Source: Paenibacillus sp. ACRRY
GTDB lineage: Bacteria; Bacillota; Bacilli; Paenibacillales; Paenibacillaceae
Assembly (NCBI RefSeq): GCF_022346995.1
Contig: NZ_JAKRNM010000001.1
Location: 558,001-622,000 of the forward strand
Reading direction: 5' to 3'
Length of the DNA stretch: 64,000 nt
Part shown: positions 53,245 to 62,151 of the stretch, piece by piece
Position numbering within the stretch: position 1 is the stretch's first letter
How the letters are laid out: each line of letters opens with the position of its first letter
The notes under the pieces: model-generated
Seen by the model: only the letters and a program-made list of their open reading frames with translations
What the model was told of the DNA's origin: nothing
Database searches by the model: none
Made by a program: the position numbers and the translations under genes

Positions 53245-53556
53245 TTGGATAAACTCGAATTTCACGATAGCCGTGATTTAAAACAGTTTGAGGAACCTGC
53301 TAACTTACTGAAGGCCCTTTCTCATCCTATACGCCTGTGCATTGTGCGTGGGTTGATGCGTAAAAAGAAATGTAATGTTTCCTATATGCAGGAGTGTCTG
53401 GATCTGCCGCAGTCAACCGTTTCCCAGCATTTACAGAAGCTGCGCAGTGCAGGAATTGTTGATACGGAGCGAAATGGCCTCGAAGTGAATTATATACTTG
53501 CAAACCAACGTATTGAACAGATTATAACTGTTTTATTTGGAGAGGATGAATGTTAA
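53245..53556 (+). CDS. ArsR family repressor, candidate persulfide sensor
   Basis: A 103-residue winged-helix repressor. Residues 18-35 (PANLLKALSHPIRLCIVR) and the recognition helix LPQSTVSQHLQKLRSAGIV are typical. Cysteines are at 32, 43, 51 and 103; the 43/103 pair matches the places of the two redox cysteines of BigR/SqrR, which sense sulfane sulfur, while metal-site motifs such as ELCVCDL are missing. It overlaps the start of the CoA-disulfide reductase/rhodanese fusion, which fits a sulfur role. TTG start seven bases after GAGGGGG. Confidence 0.85.
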   Translation: MDKLEFHDSRDLKQFEEPANLLKALSHPIRLCIVRGLMRKKKCNVSYMQECLDLPQSTVSQHLQKLRSAGIVDTERNGLEVNYILANQRIEQIITVLFGEDEC

Positions 53557-56060
53557 TCATGAGCAAGAAAGTAGTCATTGTTGGTGGAGTAGCGGGGGGT
53601 GCGTCAGCAGCTGCCCGCCTACGCCGACTGGACGAACATGCCGAAATAGTCATATTTGAAAAGGGTCCCTACATTTCATTCGCCAACTGTGGCTTACCTT
53701 ATTATATCGGCGGAACGATTGCTGAGCGTGACCGTTTGCTGGTACAAACACCTAAAGGGATGGCAGATCGTTTTCGAATTGATGTACGTGCACAGAGTGA
53801 GGTCATGTCAATTAATCCCCAACAACAAACGATTCAAGTGAACAGCGAGGAGCGCGGTCAATATGAAGAAACCTATGACGAGTTGATTCTGTCCCCAGGT
53901 GCACGTCCGAAGATCCCCGATGTGCCGGGTATAGATAATCCATTGATTTATACAGTGCGTAACATTCCAGACATTGATCGAATCAAAGATGCAATAAGTT
54001 CATCTAACAACGAGTCATCAATCGTAATTGGTGGTGGATTTATCGGTGTCGAAATGGCAGAAAATTTGAGGGAAGCTGGACTACATGTAACGCTGGTCGA
54101 GGGTAATGAACAATTGCTGACTCCATTTGATCCTGAGCTCGCAGCTGCACTGGCACAAGAAATGGAGCAGCATGGTGTTAATTTGCTGTTTTCACAGCGT
54201 GTAAAAGCTTTTCGTACATTGGAGCAAGGCATAGGGGTCGAGCTTGCAGATGGTCATGTTCTAAGAGGAGATCTTGTGATTCTTGCGATTGGCGTTTCGC
54301 CAGATACCTCATTTCTGCAAAGCAGTGGTATTTCCTTGGGGACACGTGGACACATCATTGTCAATGAGGCCATGGAAACCAATATACCGCATATATATGC
54401 GGTTGGTGATGCAATTGAGGTCAGTGATTACATCCATGGAACCAAGACAGCGATTCCGCTTGCAGGTCCTGCCAACAAACAAGGACGTATTGCTGCGGAT
54501 CGGATTGCCGGCATTAATTCTACCTACAAAGGAACACAAGGGACTTCTATTATTAAAGTGTTTGGACTGACTGGAGCAACTACGGGCAGTAATGAAAAGA
54601 TGCTAAAACGTCTTAACATTAATTATCATACGGTGATTGTTCATCCTGCTTCTCATGCATCGTATTATCCAGGATCGAGTGCAATTACTCTGAAATTGCT
54701 GTTTTCCCCTGAAGGAAGAATCTTGGGTGCTCAGGCAGTCGGATTCGAAGGAGTGGACAAACGGATTGATGATATTGCGGTTGCTATTCATTTTGGGGGT
54801 CATATAAGCGACTTGACTGAACTTGAACTGAGTTATGCACCGCCCTATTCATCTGCAAAAGATCCGGTTAATATGGCTGGGTATGCAGCAGAAAATATTT
54901 TGTCCGGACGTGTCAAAACGTATACCTATGACCAGCTGCCCATGCGCCAGCCGGAGCAAACCATACTCCTGGATGTACGTAGCGAGCTGGAGCATCGTAA
55001 CGGCCATATTCCAGGGTCATTAAACATCCCAGTGGATGAGCTTCGGGAAAGAATGCATGAGTTAGATGTCTCTAAAGAAATCTGGGTATACTGCCAAGTA
55101 GGTTTAAGGGGGTATACTGCAGCACAAATTTTGCGTCAGCATGGTTTCGCCGTTAAAAATTTGAGTGGAGGATTTAAAACGTATCGACAAGCGCAATTTA
55201 AGCCAGCTCCGCTTTCTAATCAAAGAGATGATCATACAGATGACCAAAATCATAACAAGCATATTTCTAATCTTAAGCAAAATGCATTGCATCAGACTGA
55301 TCAACTGTCTACCCAGCCACTGCGTATCGATGAAGAATTGGATGTGTGCGGATTGAGCTGCCCTGGTCCGTTAATACAAGTAAAGCAGAAGATGGATCAA
55401 CTATCCGATGGAGAAACGCTACGGGTAAAAGCTTCTGATCCAGGGTTTTACGAAGATGTGAAGGCATGGGCAGCAATGTCTGGTTCCTCACTCATACAGC
55501 TGGAACGTGGTAAGAGCGGTATCATAGAAGCAGTACTAACCAAGCAGTCAGAGACAGTCAGATCATCAACTTCGGAAGCTCAAAATGTTGAACCTGCCAG
55601 TACGATGGTTGTCTTCAGTGGCGACCTGGATAAAGCAATAGCCTCTCTTATTATTGCTAATGGCGCAGCTGCAAGTGGGCGCAAAGTAACCATGTTCTAT
55701 ACATTCTGGGGACTAAATATTATTCGCAAGCATCCGACGGGACCGGTATCCAAAAACATTATAGGCCGTATGTTCGATCTTATGCTGCCACGTGGTAGTC
55801 ACAAGTTAGGCTTGTCCAAAATGAATATGATTGGTGTCGGTCCTAAAGTTATTCGCGGCATTATGAAGAAAAATAACGTAGCCTCCCTGGAGGAATTGAT
55901 TCAAACTGCGTTAGCTCAAGGTGTTGAAATGGTTGCTTGTCAAATGTCTATGGATCTGATGGGTATCCAACGGGAAGAGATCATGGATCAAGTGACGATT
56001 GGTGGGGTAGGTTACTATCTAGGCCAGGCTGACAAAGCAAACCATAATCTGTTTATATAG
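53550..56060 (+). CDS. CoA-disulfide reductase-rhodanese-TusA-DsrE fusion
   Basis: An 836-residue four-domain sulfur-transfer enzyme. Residues 1-450 are the FAD/NAD(P)H CoA-disulfide (persulfide) reductase with active C47 (SFANCGLPYYIGG); 460-550 a rhodanese with C515 (VYCQVGLRGYTA); 590-665 a TusA domain with C600 and C604 (DVCGLSCPGPLIQVKQ); 680-836 a DsrE-type domain with C797 (EMVACQMSMDLMG). A polar Asn/Gln/His-rich linker (550-590) joins rhodanese and TusA. All sulfur-carrying cysteines are present, so a relay of sulfane sulfur within one chain is likely. Start ATG overlaps the ArsR gene by seven bases, with GGAGAGG just upstream. Confidence 0.93.
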   Translation: MLIMSKKVVIVGGVAGGASAAARLRRLDEHAEIVIFEKGPYISFANCGLPYYIGGTIAERDRLLVQTPKGMADRFRIDVRAQSEVMSINPQQQTIQVNSEERGQYEETYDELILSPGARPKIPDVPGIDNPLIYTVRNIPDIDRIKDAISSSNNESSIVIGGGFIGVEMAENLREAGLHVTLVEGNEQLLTPFDPELAAALAQEMEQHGVNLLFSQRVKAFRTLEQGIGVELADGHVLRGDLVILAIGVSPDTSFLQSSGISLGTRGHIIVNEAMETNIPHIYAVGDAIEVSDYIHGTKTAIPLAGPANKQGRIAADRIAGINSTYKGTQGTSIIKVFGLTGATTGSNEKMLKRLNINYHTVIVHPASHASYYPGSSAITLKLLFSPEGRILGAQAVGFEGVDKRIDDIAVAIHFGGHISDLTELELSYAPPYSSAKDPVNMAGYAAENILSGRVKTYTYDQLPMRQPEQTILLDVRSELEHRNGHIPGSLNIPVDELRERMHELDVSKEIWVYCQVGLRGYTAAQILRQHGFAVKNLSGGFKTYRQAQFKPAPLSNQRDDHTDDQNHNKHISNLKQNALHQTDQLSTQPLRIDEELDVCGLSCPGPLIQVKQKMDQLSDGETLRVKASDPGFYEDVKAWAAMSGSSLIQLERGKSGIIEAVLTKQSETVRSSTSEAQNVEPASTMVVFSGDLDKAIASLIIANGAAASGRKVTMFYTFWGLNIIRKHPTGPVSKNIIGRMFDLMLPRGSHKLGLSKMNMIGVGPKVIRGIMKKNNVASLEELIQTALAQGVEMVACQMSMDLMGIQREEIMDQVTIGGVGYYLGQADKANHNLFI

Positions 56061-56207
56061 AAGGGATATGCACTATATATTAATTACACAATAGATATCT
56101 TAATGGCTTAAAAGCTCAGGGCTCCTTTTGAAGCATCGTTGGAGTGTATATGAGGTATTGGGTAGTTAGTAGAGAAAAAGAGATCAATCATGGAGAAGTC
56201 TCTAATC

Positions 56208-56243
56208 GACCCTGAGGGTTTATCCCCCTCAGGGTCTTTCTTT
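56208..56243 (+). terminator. Intrinsic terminator
   Basis: GACCCTGAGGG / CCCTCAGGGTC perfect hairpin with a T-rich tail; ends the ArsR-CoADR transcript about 150 bases after the stop. The rest of the gap to 56315 shows nothing else. Confidence 0.9.
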
Positions 56244-56315
56244 GTCATAAGACACGCTTCTGAATGTTGAGTATGACTATATCTCGATGAATATAAATAT
56301 TTACCTCTTGCATAA

Positions 56316-56359
56316 AGAACGTGTGTTCGGTTTATAATATATATACAAACATACGTTCT
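56316..56359 (+). promoter_or_regulatory. Two LexA boxes flanking a -10 box
   Basis: AGAACGTGTGTTCG (56316-56329) and CAAACATACGTTCT (56346-56359) fit the Firmicute LexA consensus CGAACRNRYGTTYC at 13 (read on the minus strand) and 12 of 14 positions. TATAAT (56333-56338) lies between them. This makes the polymerase operon a strong candidate SOS unit. Confidence 0.85.
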
Positions 56360-56381
56360 TAAAAGTACAGGAGTGATTACA

Positions 56382-57623
56382 GTGTTGACTAAGCAGCGAA
56401 CCATTATGCTCATTGATATGCAGAGCTTTTATGCTTCAGTCGAAAAGGCAAAAATGCCTCAATACAAAAATAGACCACTTGCCGTTGCAGGCGACCCAGC
56501 AAGACGTTCTGGCATTATTCTTGCTGCTTGTCCATTAGCCAAAGCGAGAGGTGTATCTACGGCAGAACCACTCTGGCAGTCGCTGCAGAAGTGCCCTGAA
56601 CTAATCATAGTTAGACCTCACATGCAAGAATACATCGAAGTATCCACTCAAATCATGTCCATTATTGAAGAGTTCACCGATCTGGTTGAGCCGTATAGTA
56701 TAGACGAATTATTCGCTGATTTTACAGGGTCTATGCATCTGTTCGGTAATGATCCCGTCGATTTGGCGAAGCAAATTCAAGACAAGATCTATAATGAAAC
56801 AGGGGTTTACGCGAGAGCGGGTATCGGTGAAAACAAAATCATCAGTAAATTGTGCTGCGATATGATCGCTAAAAAAGCGGAGGGTGGCATTTTTCACTTA
56901 AAGAAAGAAGAGTTACACCTCCACATTGGAGATAAGCCCATCCGCGATATGTGGGGGATCGGCTCAAGAATGGAAAAACATCTGTGGAAGATGGGCATCC
57001 GAACGATTAGAGACTTGGCGAATACATCTCTTACCCAACTCAAAAGTAAATGGGGCGTGAATGGAGAAGTCATCTGGCGAGTCGCCAATGGACTCGACAA
57101 CTCGCCAGTAACCGTCAATACGCACAGTACACAAAAGGATATCGGGAACGGAATGACCTTGCCTAGAGATTACACAGAGGCTTGGGAGATTGAAGTGGTT
57201 ATCCTCGATATCTGTACAGAAGTGTGCCGAAGAGCACGTAAAAAAGGTCTGATGGGTAGTGTCGTTTCCGTGAGTGTGGCTGGAGCGGATTTCGACCATC
57301 CAACGGGCTTTCACAGGCAGGTTAAGCTGTCTGATCCAACAAACATAACCGTTGATGTGTGCAAGATCGCCAAACGCATATTTCATCAACACTGGGATGG
57401 GCAACCGGTGCGCCGTGTAGGCGTATCCCTTTCTCAATTATCCAACGCGGATACATATCAACTGTCTTTCTTTGATGATCAGGAGCACAAACGGGCTATT
57501 GATCAGGTGATGGACGACATTAAGGATCGATTTGGCGACATTGCCATACTTCGCGCAAGCTCCATTACGGCTGCTGGTCAAGCGATCGATAGAGCATCTA
57601 AAATTGGGGGGCACTACAAATGA
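56382..57623 (+). CDS. Y-family DNA polymerase (PolY2/UvrX-like)
   Basis: A 413-residue error-prone polymerase for lesion bypass. The palm motifs are IMLIDMQSFYASVEK (catalytic D) and EPYSIDELFADFTG (catalytic DE), followed by the helix-hairpin-helix thumb (MWGIGSRMEKHLWKMGI) and little finger. It is of the YqjW/UvrX kind, which is found in chromosomal and SPbeta-type SOS operons together with YolD. GTG 56382 is eight bases after AGGAG. Two LexA boxes control it. YolD follows with a 4-base overlap. Confidence 0.93.
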   Translation: MLTKQRTIMLIDMQSFYASVEKAKMPQYKNRPLAVAGDPARRSGIILAACPLAKARGVSTAEPLWQSLQKCPELIIVRPHMQEYIEVSTQIMSIIEEFTDLVEPYSIDELFADFTGSMHLFGNDPVDLAKQIQDKIYNETGVYARAGIGENKIISKLCCDMIAKKAEGGIFHLKKEELHLHIGDKPIRDMWGIGSRMEKHLWKMGIRTIRDLANTSLTQLKSKWGVNGEVIWRVANGLDNSPVTVNTHSTQKDIGNGMTLPRDYTEAWEIEVVILDICTEVCRRARKKGLMGSVVSVSVAGADFDHPTGFHRQVKLSDPTNITVDVCKIAKRIFHQHWDGQPVRRVGVSLSQLSNADTYQLSFFDDQEHKRAIDQVMDDIKDRFGDIAILRASSITAAGQAIDRASKIGGHYK

Positions 57624-57985
57624 GCAAAAAACTTGAGGCTAATGGATTATGGGAATCAAGCCGGATGATGCTTCCACAACATAAAGAGCGAATCATACAG
57701 CATCGTACTCAAATTCATGTTCAAGCGAAACCGCTAATTCATGAAGATGAGTGGGAGATCATTGCTCAAAATGTAGATATGTCGCTCAACTATACATTAC
57801 AAGCCACCATTGAAGTGTATAATGAGTCGGGCAATCGATATATACACGGGATCGTTACTTCAATCAGTACCGTTGGGAAGAAAATCAAAATTGAAATGCA
57901 CAATGGATTTGAATGGGTCGATTTTGATCAATTGGTCACGGTAAAGCTTGAAGAAGGAGGCGTGTACGGTGAGACAGACTTCTGA
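57620..57985 (+). CDS. YolD-like protein
   Basis: A 121-residue protein with the YolD landmarks RMMLPQHKERIIQH near the N-terminus, then LNYTLQATIEVYNESG and IVTSISTVGKKIKIE. YolD proteins are structurally UmuD-like and usually encoded next to UvrX/YqjW polymerases, where they are thought to modulate them. Its ATG overlaps the polymerase stop (ATGA), so it is in the SOS operon. Confidence 0.9.
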   Translation: MSKKLEANGLWESSRMMLPQHKERIIQHRTQIHVQAKPLIHEDEWEIIAQNVDMSLNYTLQATIEVYNESGNRYIHGIVTSISTVGKKIKIEMHNGFEWVDFDQLVTVKLEEGGVYGETDF

Positions 57986-58337
57986 GGAACTTGCACTCGT
58001 GAAGAGGCTGGTAGAGCTTCCCTATCTGTTAAGCGCTCTGGAAGTAGATAAGCACAAAATATACGCTTCAAATTTTAAAATGAAATCGGTCTATGTTGAC
58101 TATTTGGACGGTACCCAAAAGAAAATCGCTTTAGAGATGTACCAATCGAAACAAAGCTTAAAGGAACATCATATAAAAATCATTGATGAACAGAGATCCG
58201 AGCTAAGTCTAACGGTAAATTATTCGGTGAGAGGTTACATTCATAAAATGACATTATTATGGAGCAAAGTGAAGGTGGATGTAACCTTAATGCTAACTGA
58301 ACATATGAATGTTGATATTACTGAATTGTCCAAATAA
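57969..58337 (+). CDS. Third gene of the SOS operon, unknown
   Basis: A 122-residue protein. GTG 57969 is eight bases after AAGGAGG, a ribosome binding site inside the end of yolD, which it overlaps by 17 bases. The N-terminal EELALVKRLVELPYLLSALEV is helical; the rest appears beta-rich (YVDYLDGTQKKIALEMY, SELSLTVNYSVRGYIHKMTL). There is a hint of YolD-like strand order (x-VNY-x-VRGYIHKM resembles NYTLQ ... YIHGIV), so it may be a diverged second YolD-type subunit. No family is recognised with confidence. Confidence 0.75.
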   Translation: MRQTSEELALVKRLVELPYLLSALEVDKHKIYASNFKMKSVYVDYLDGTQKKIALEMYQSKQSLKEHHIKIIDEQRSELSLTVNYSVRGYIHKMTLLWSKVKVDVTLMLTEHMNVDITELSK

Positions 58338-58426
58338 CAACTAGAGTTAGAGCAGAAGATGGTATATAACTGAGAAGCGTGGACATAATACAATTATAAC
58401 CATTGTTTTCTTCTCCCGAATGGGTA

Positions 58427-58461
58427 AACCGACCTTTGAAATTGAAGGGTCGGTTTTTTGT
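58427..58461 (+). terminator. Intrinsic terminator (first of two)
   Basis: AAACCGACC / GGTCGGTTT hairpin with six T. Confidence 0.88.
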
Positions 58462-58488
58462 CTGCCTTGCAGCAGTTGAGGATGTACA

Positions 58489-58512
58489 AGCCGCTAATTT
58501 GCGGCTTTTTTT
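58489..58512 (+). terminator. Intrinsic terminator (second of two)
   Basis: AGCCGC / GCGGCTT hairpin with seven T, 28 bases after the first. Tandem terminators insulate the SOS operon from the ECF sigma gene. Confidence 0.8.
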
Positions 58513-58638
58513 AATGTCTGTCAATTGGGATGCCAATCGTTTTTTCAAACATACTGAAACTTTTCAGATATATTCAACAAAATGTGACCAAATGCCGTCC
58601 TTAAGAGTGTTAGAGGTATAAAGGAGGGCTGAACAACC

Positions 58639-59160
58639 ATGCAGCGATCCGTACCCCAACCGGGCGATCATGTGATGAACATATATGAGACTTATGCGGA
58701 TACTCTGTTCCGAATAGCCATGGTGCACCTTGGTAGACGAGAGGACGCGGAGGAAGCTACTCAGGATACCTTCATCAAGCTAATGGAAAAAGCCCCCACG
58801 TTCAACGATGCGGAGCATCAGAAAGCATGGTTGATCCGAGTCATCACCAATCACTGCAAGTCCTTATTAGGTAGAGGCTGGCGCAAACGGGAGGTTAATC
58901 TGGAGGGAGCAGAATTTCTAACAACAGATGACCCTGAAGATCGTGTGCTAATCGAACTCGTGCTGTCATTGCCCATCAAGTATAGAGCAGTGGTTCATCT
59001 GTATTATTACGAAGATTATCCAGTCCGAAAAATCGGTGAGATTTTACAGATTAGCGAGTCAGCGGTGAAGATGCGATTACAACGGGGGAGACAGCTGTTA
59101 AAACTGGAGCTTGAAGGGGAGGAACTGAATGAACGAGGAACAATTCAAACGAAATTATAA
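58639..59160 (+). CDS. ECF-type RNA polymerase sigma factor
   Basis: A 173-residue sigma-70 family protein. Region 2 is seen at ADTLFRIAMVHLGRREDAEE and QDTFIKLMEKA, region 4 at LPIKYRAVVHLYYYEDYPVR and ISESAVKMRLQRGRQLLK. ATG 58639 is ten bases after AAAGGAGGG. TGAAACTTTT at 58555-58564 resembles an ECF -35 element (AAC core), but I cannot fix the -10, so autoregulation is only possible. It overlaps the next gene by 32 bases, which probably encodes its anti-sigma factor. Confidence 0.92.
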   Translation: MQRSVPQPGDHVMNIYETYADTLFRIAMVHLGRREDAEEATQDTFIKLMEKAPTFNDAEHQKAWLIRVITNHCKSLLGRGWRKREVNLEGAEFLTTDDPEDRVLIELVLSLPIKYRAVVHLYYYEDYPVRKIGEILQISESAVKMRLQRGRQLLKLELEGEELNERGTIQTKL

Positions 59161-60091
59161 GAGAGCGGTGGATCAGATGAAAACAAGTGACCAAATGAAA
59201 AAACGCATGGAGCAAATCTCCAACGTGCAGCACCATAAACAAAAACGTCAGCGCAAGCCTCTTTATATTGCAGCGAGTGTCGTCATTGCTGCCAGCATTG
59301 GCCTGGCTGCTCCAAGCTTATGGCAGCAGTGGAACGTTTCGACACCATCGGGGACACAGGTGACTGCAAACGTTTCATATGACCCGGTAGTGATTCCGAA
59401 GACAGAACTTCCGAATTCAAATAGCAGCGGCCCCAAAGCGAGCATGCTTCAACTGGTTGTATATCAGGGGAATGTCTATACGCAGTCCCCGACATCGCTT
59501 AACGGTGAGGATGCCCTGGCTTTGCGCGGTGAGAAACTGGGTACTACAACGGGTGGCATCAATGAGTTGAGTAGCCAGGATGAATATAAAGAGCTGGCCT
59601 CCAACATCGGTGAAGCGGATATCTATATGGTTAATGGCTACAATAAGGACTTCCGTATCATGTCATACACTGAACTTGATGGTCAGGTGTTCGCTCAATT
59701 GTTTGACAAGAACAATGGCATCACGATTGGGAGCGGTGACGATCTGTTTGGTAAGCTGCATCTCGAAGGTAACATGACTTCGGCACAATGGGAGACCTTT
59801 GAAAGCTGGAATAATGGCCTATCACAGCTACAGCCATTGGCAGCGGACCCATCATTGGAAAGATTCATTTCGGCACTATATGAGTCCAAACCACTAGCCA
59901 TGACTTCAGAATTGGAAGAGCGTCTTTATGGTCAGGAAGACCGTAAGATCATCTACCTAGCGCTGGAAGACAAGACGCAAGTTCCACTGGTTCTGTTCAA
60001 AGAAGGACTGGTGCGTTACGGTAATGTACCTGTAGTTTTTGAGGTGGAGGAAGGTGTTTTCCAAACATTCTGGAATGGTTTAGGCAAGTAA
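59129..60091 (+). CDS. Membrane-anchored putative anti-sigma factor
   Basis: A 320-residue protein with a cytoplasmic N-terminal helical part of about 43 residues (basic, KQKRQRKP before the membrane), one membrane helix (LYIAASVVIAASIGLAAPSL) and a 255-residue outer domain without a recognised family. The layout and the 32-base overlap with the sigma gene point to a regulator that holds the ECF factor. No zinc-type HxxxCxxC motif is present in the N-terminus, so it is not a ZAS-type. ATG is six bases after GGGGAGG. Confidence 0.8.
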   Translation: MNEEQFKRNYKRAVDQMKTSDQMKKRMEQISNVQHHKQKRQRKPLYIAASVVIAASIGLAAPSLWQQWNVSTPSGTQVTANVSYDPVVIPKTELPNSNSSGPKASMLQLVVYQGNVYTQSPTSLNGEDALALRGEKLGTTTGGINELSSQDEYKELASNIGEADIYMVNGYNKDFRIMSYTELDGQVFAQLFDKNNGITIGSGDDLFGKLHLEGNMTSAQWETFESWNNGLSQLQPLAADPSLERFISALYESKPLAMTSELEERLYGQEDRKIIYLALEDKTQVPLVLFKEGLVRYGNVPVVFEVEEGVFQTFWNGLGK

Positions 60092-60142
60092 GGCAGGATG
60101 GATGAGCGAGGCAAGAATGGAGAGAGTGTAGCACATCGATAA

Positions 60143-60172
60143 AAAACAGTTGCCTAAGCAGGCAACTGTTTT
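60143..60172. terminator. Terminator between convergent genes
   Basis: AAAACAGTTGCC / GGCAACTGTTTT perfect 12-base arms, usable in both directions. Confidence 0.9.
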
Positions 60173-60177
60173 CATTA

Positions 60178-61560
60178 TTACTCTAAACTATCCAAAAAGG
60201 CTAGTTTTCTCTGAATATAAGTGCGAGTAGCCGCAGTATCTATTGTATTCATGTATCCGTGAACTTCCTTGCTCTCATGGATATCCGGAATATATAAATC
60301 TGTGTTGACGCCTAATGCTTTTAACCGTTTATAATAATCTTCAGCTTGATCTGGAAAAGTCCCCGTGTTTCCGTCGGTGATAAAAGTTGGAGGGAAATTA
60401 CTCGTCGCTTTCGGTATTACATTTAATGATTGTAAAACTTCTTTATCAGCGCTAACTACCGGCTGACCCATGTAAGCACTCCCAGATTGAGCGAAAATAT
60501 AGTCCGTTACGATGTCTTGAGTTACGGTTCTATGTCCCCGAGTAAAGTCAAGAGCAGGGACTTCTAGAACTAAAGCTTTGATATCCTTAAGCTCGATGAC
60601 GGGATTAATATCGATTTCTTTTGCATAATCAGGGTTAGCTTGAATGGTTATAAAGTTGGCAGCGATAAATCCACCTGCACTTCCTCCGCCAAAGATAACA
60701 TTATTCATATTAATTCCATACTGTTTGCCGTTTTGCTGCATAAATTGTACGGCTTCTGATAATTGCTTAATTGGTGTCGGGTGTACATATTCAGGAGCTA
60801 ACGCATAATTGATTGTTACCACATTATAACCATGGTCAACCATTAATTCGTAGTGGTATAACATTGTATTCTGTGCCGCTCCCGCGTTTGGATCGCCTCC
60901 TATAGAATCTCCAGCAATAAAGCCGCCACCATGTACATAAAAGTATGTTGGACGTTCTTCGTCTAATGATCCCTTGGGTGTAATAATATTTAGAAAACTT
61001 CGGGGATACTGCTCACCGTATTGAATATTGCTTGTTAGTTGATATTTACCATCAATAGTTGTCGTAATAGACGGTTCGGCATGAAAAGTGTTTTTTGCCC
61101 CAGAAGAACTTTGCAAATATAAAGTAACTGGTTTTGGCGTGACTGTAATGAGGATTAATATCGATGTCACCAGCATTAAAACAATGATGGGAATCCATTG
61201 GCCGATTCTCAGAGCTGTGGATGTGAAACTTCGATTCGTTTTCGTATGTACGCCTAAGGCGAAAATAATGAATACAAATCCAGATGCCACAAATGAAACT
61301 TGTGCAACTACAAATAATTCGATTTTATCAAATAGGATCCAGAGGATTTCAGCAGCTATGGATAAAGTCGAAATAACGAATAAACCACGATAAAGCTTTT
61401 CATTGAAGTGCTTCTTCACTACTATAATATTAACTACAGACATAATTATTGCGATTACCCCTAAAGGGATTAGATAATTAATCAAAAATGACTGTGCCCA
61501 AGATAATAAAATCATTATCGACCCTATAATAAATCCGTACAACCTCATATTAATCTTCAT
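60178..61560 (-). CDS. Alpha/beta hydrolase (HSL-type esterase) with N-terminal membrane domain
   Basis: A 460-residue protein. Residues 1-150 hold about five membrane helices; residues 170-460 form a hormone-sensitive-lipase-type esterase with oxyanion motif YVHGGGFIAGDS, nucleophile GGGSAGGFIA (GxSxG), acid D in FITDGNTGTFPD and the catalytic H in KEVHGYMN. The hydrolase domain is placed outside the cell if the helix count is odd. Fusion of a membrane domain to an HSL esterase is unusual but known in Firmicutes. It overlaps the MarR gene by 11 bases and is controlled with it. Confidence 0.87.
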   Translation of the reverse strand: MKINMRLYGFIIGSIMILLSWAQSFLINYLIPLGVIAIIMSVVNIIVVKKHFNEKLYRGLFVISTLSIAAEILWILFDKIELFVVAQVSFVASGFVFIIFALGVHTKTNRSFTSTALRIGQWIPIIVLMLVTSILILITVTPKPVTLYLQSSSGAKNTFHAEPSITTTIDGKYQLTSNIQYGEQYPRSFLNIITPKGSLDEERPTYFYVHGGGFIAGDSIGGDPNAGAAQNTMLYHYELMVDHGYNVVTINYALAPEYVHPTPIKQLSEAVQFMQQNGKQYGINMNNVIFGGGSAGGFIAANFITIQANPDYAKEIDINPVIELKDIKALVLEVPALDFTRGHRTVTQDIVTDYIFAQSGSAYMGQPVVSADKEVLQSLNVIPKATSNFPPTFITDGNTGTFPDQAEDYYKRLKALGVNTDLYIPDIHESKEVHGYMNTIDTAATRTYIQRKLAFLDSLE

Positions 61561-62026
61561 TCTCGACCAAGTCCTTCTTAATCATATTTAATTGTGCATC
61601 GATTACAGATAAAAACTCGTTTAATTTCTCCAGCTCCTTAACAGTGAGCTTGTCTCCTAATGGCATGAGTACCTCTAGTATTTTTTTTCGTTCTTCTATC
61701 AAAATATTTTTTCCTTTTTCGGTCAACTCAAGAAAGACCAATCGTTTATCCTTCTCATTATTTTCACGTTTAATTAAGTCTTTATCCGTTAATCGATTTA
61801 CAATCGCGGTAATAGAGCTTTTTTTGACATTAAGTGCCTTAGCCAAGAAACTTGCTGTGCAGTTATCAATCGTATTAATGATATTCATTACGTTAAACTG
61901 TTCTGGAGTAACGTTGCTAGATTTAGAAATACTTTTGTGAATCGATTGCATACTCATACCTATTGATTGCGTTCTCTGATTGTACATATCAATATGTTGT
62001 TCTAATTGCTTATTATCCATATCCAT
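61550..62026 (-). CDS. MarR family transcriptional regulator
   Basis: A 158-residue MarR protein. The winged helix is clear: SFLAKALNVKKSSITAIVNR, LTDKDLIKRENNEKDKRLVF (the DxR wing) and LTEKGKNILIEE. It is first in a two-gene operon with the membrane esterase. Start ATG is seven bases after GGAGG. The promoter and a 39-base dyad lie directly upstream, so it very likely represses itself and the esterase. The inducing compound is unknown. Confidence 0.92.
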   Translation of the reverse strand: MDMDNKQLEQHIDMYNQRTQSIGMSMQSIHKSISKSSNVTPEQFNVMNIINTIDNCTASFLAKALNVKKSSITAIVNRLTDKDLIKRENNEKDKRLVFLELTEKGKNILIEERKKILEVLMPLGDKLTVKELEKLNEFLSVIDAQLNMIKKDLVENED

Positions 62027-62046
62027 AGTTAATCCTCCCTCATCAA

Positions 62047-62112
62047 ATTAGTTTCATTGTCTAACTGTTAGATTGTGAAACTAATATTAACATTATGATT
62101 TTTTGAAGTCAA
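62047..62112 (-). promoter_or_regulatory. MarR promoter with 39-bp nested operator dyad
   Basis: On the minus strand TTGACT (62112-62107) and TAATAT (62089-62084) are 17 bases apart. Touching the -10 box is a dyad (62047-62085) made of outer arms ATTAGTTTCA / TGAAACTAAT and a perfect inner dyad TCTAAC-T-GTTAGA, as if two MarR dimers could bind. Confidence 0.8.
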
Positions 62113-62151
62113 CAGCTGAAAAATAAATGTCCAAGAGAATGACTATATACA

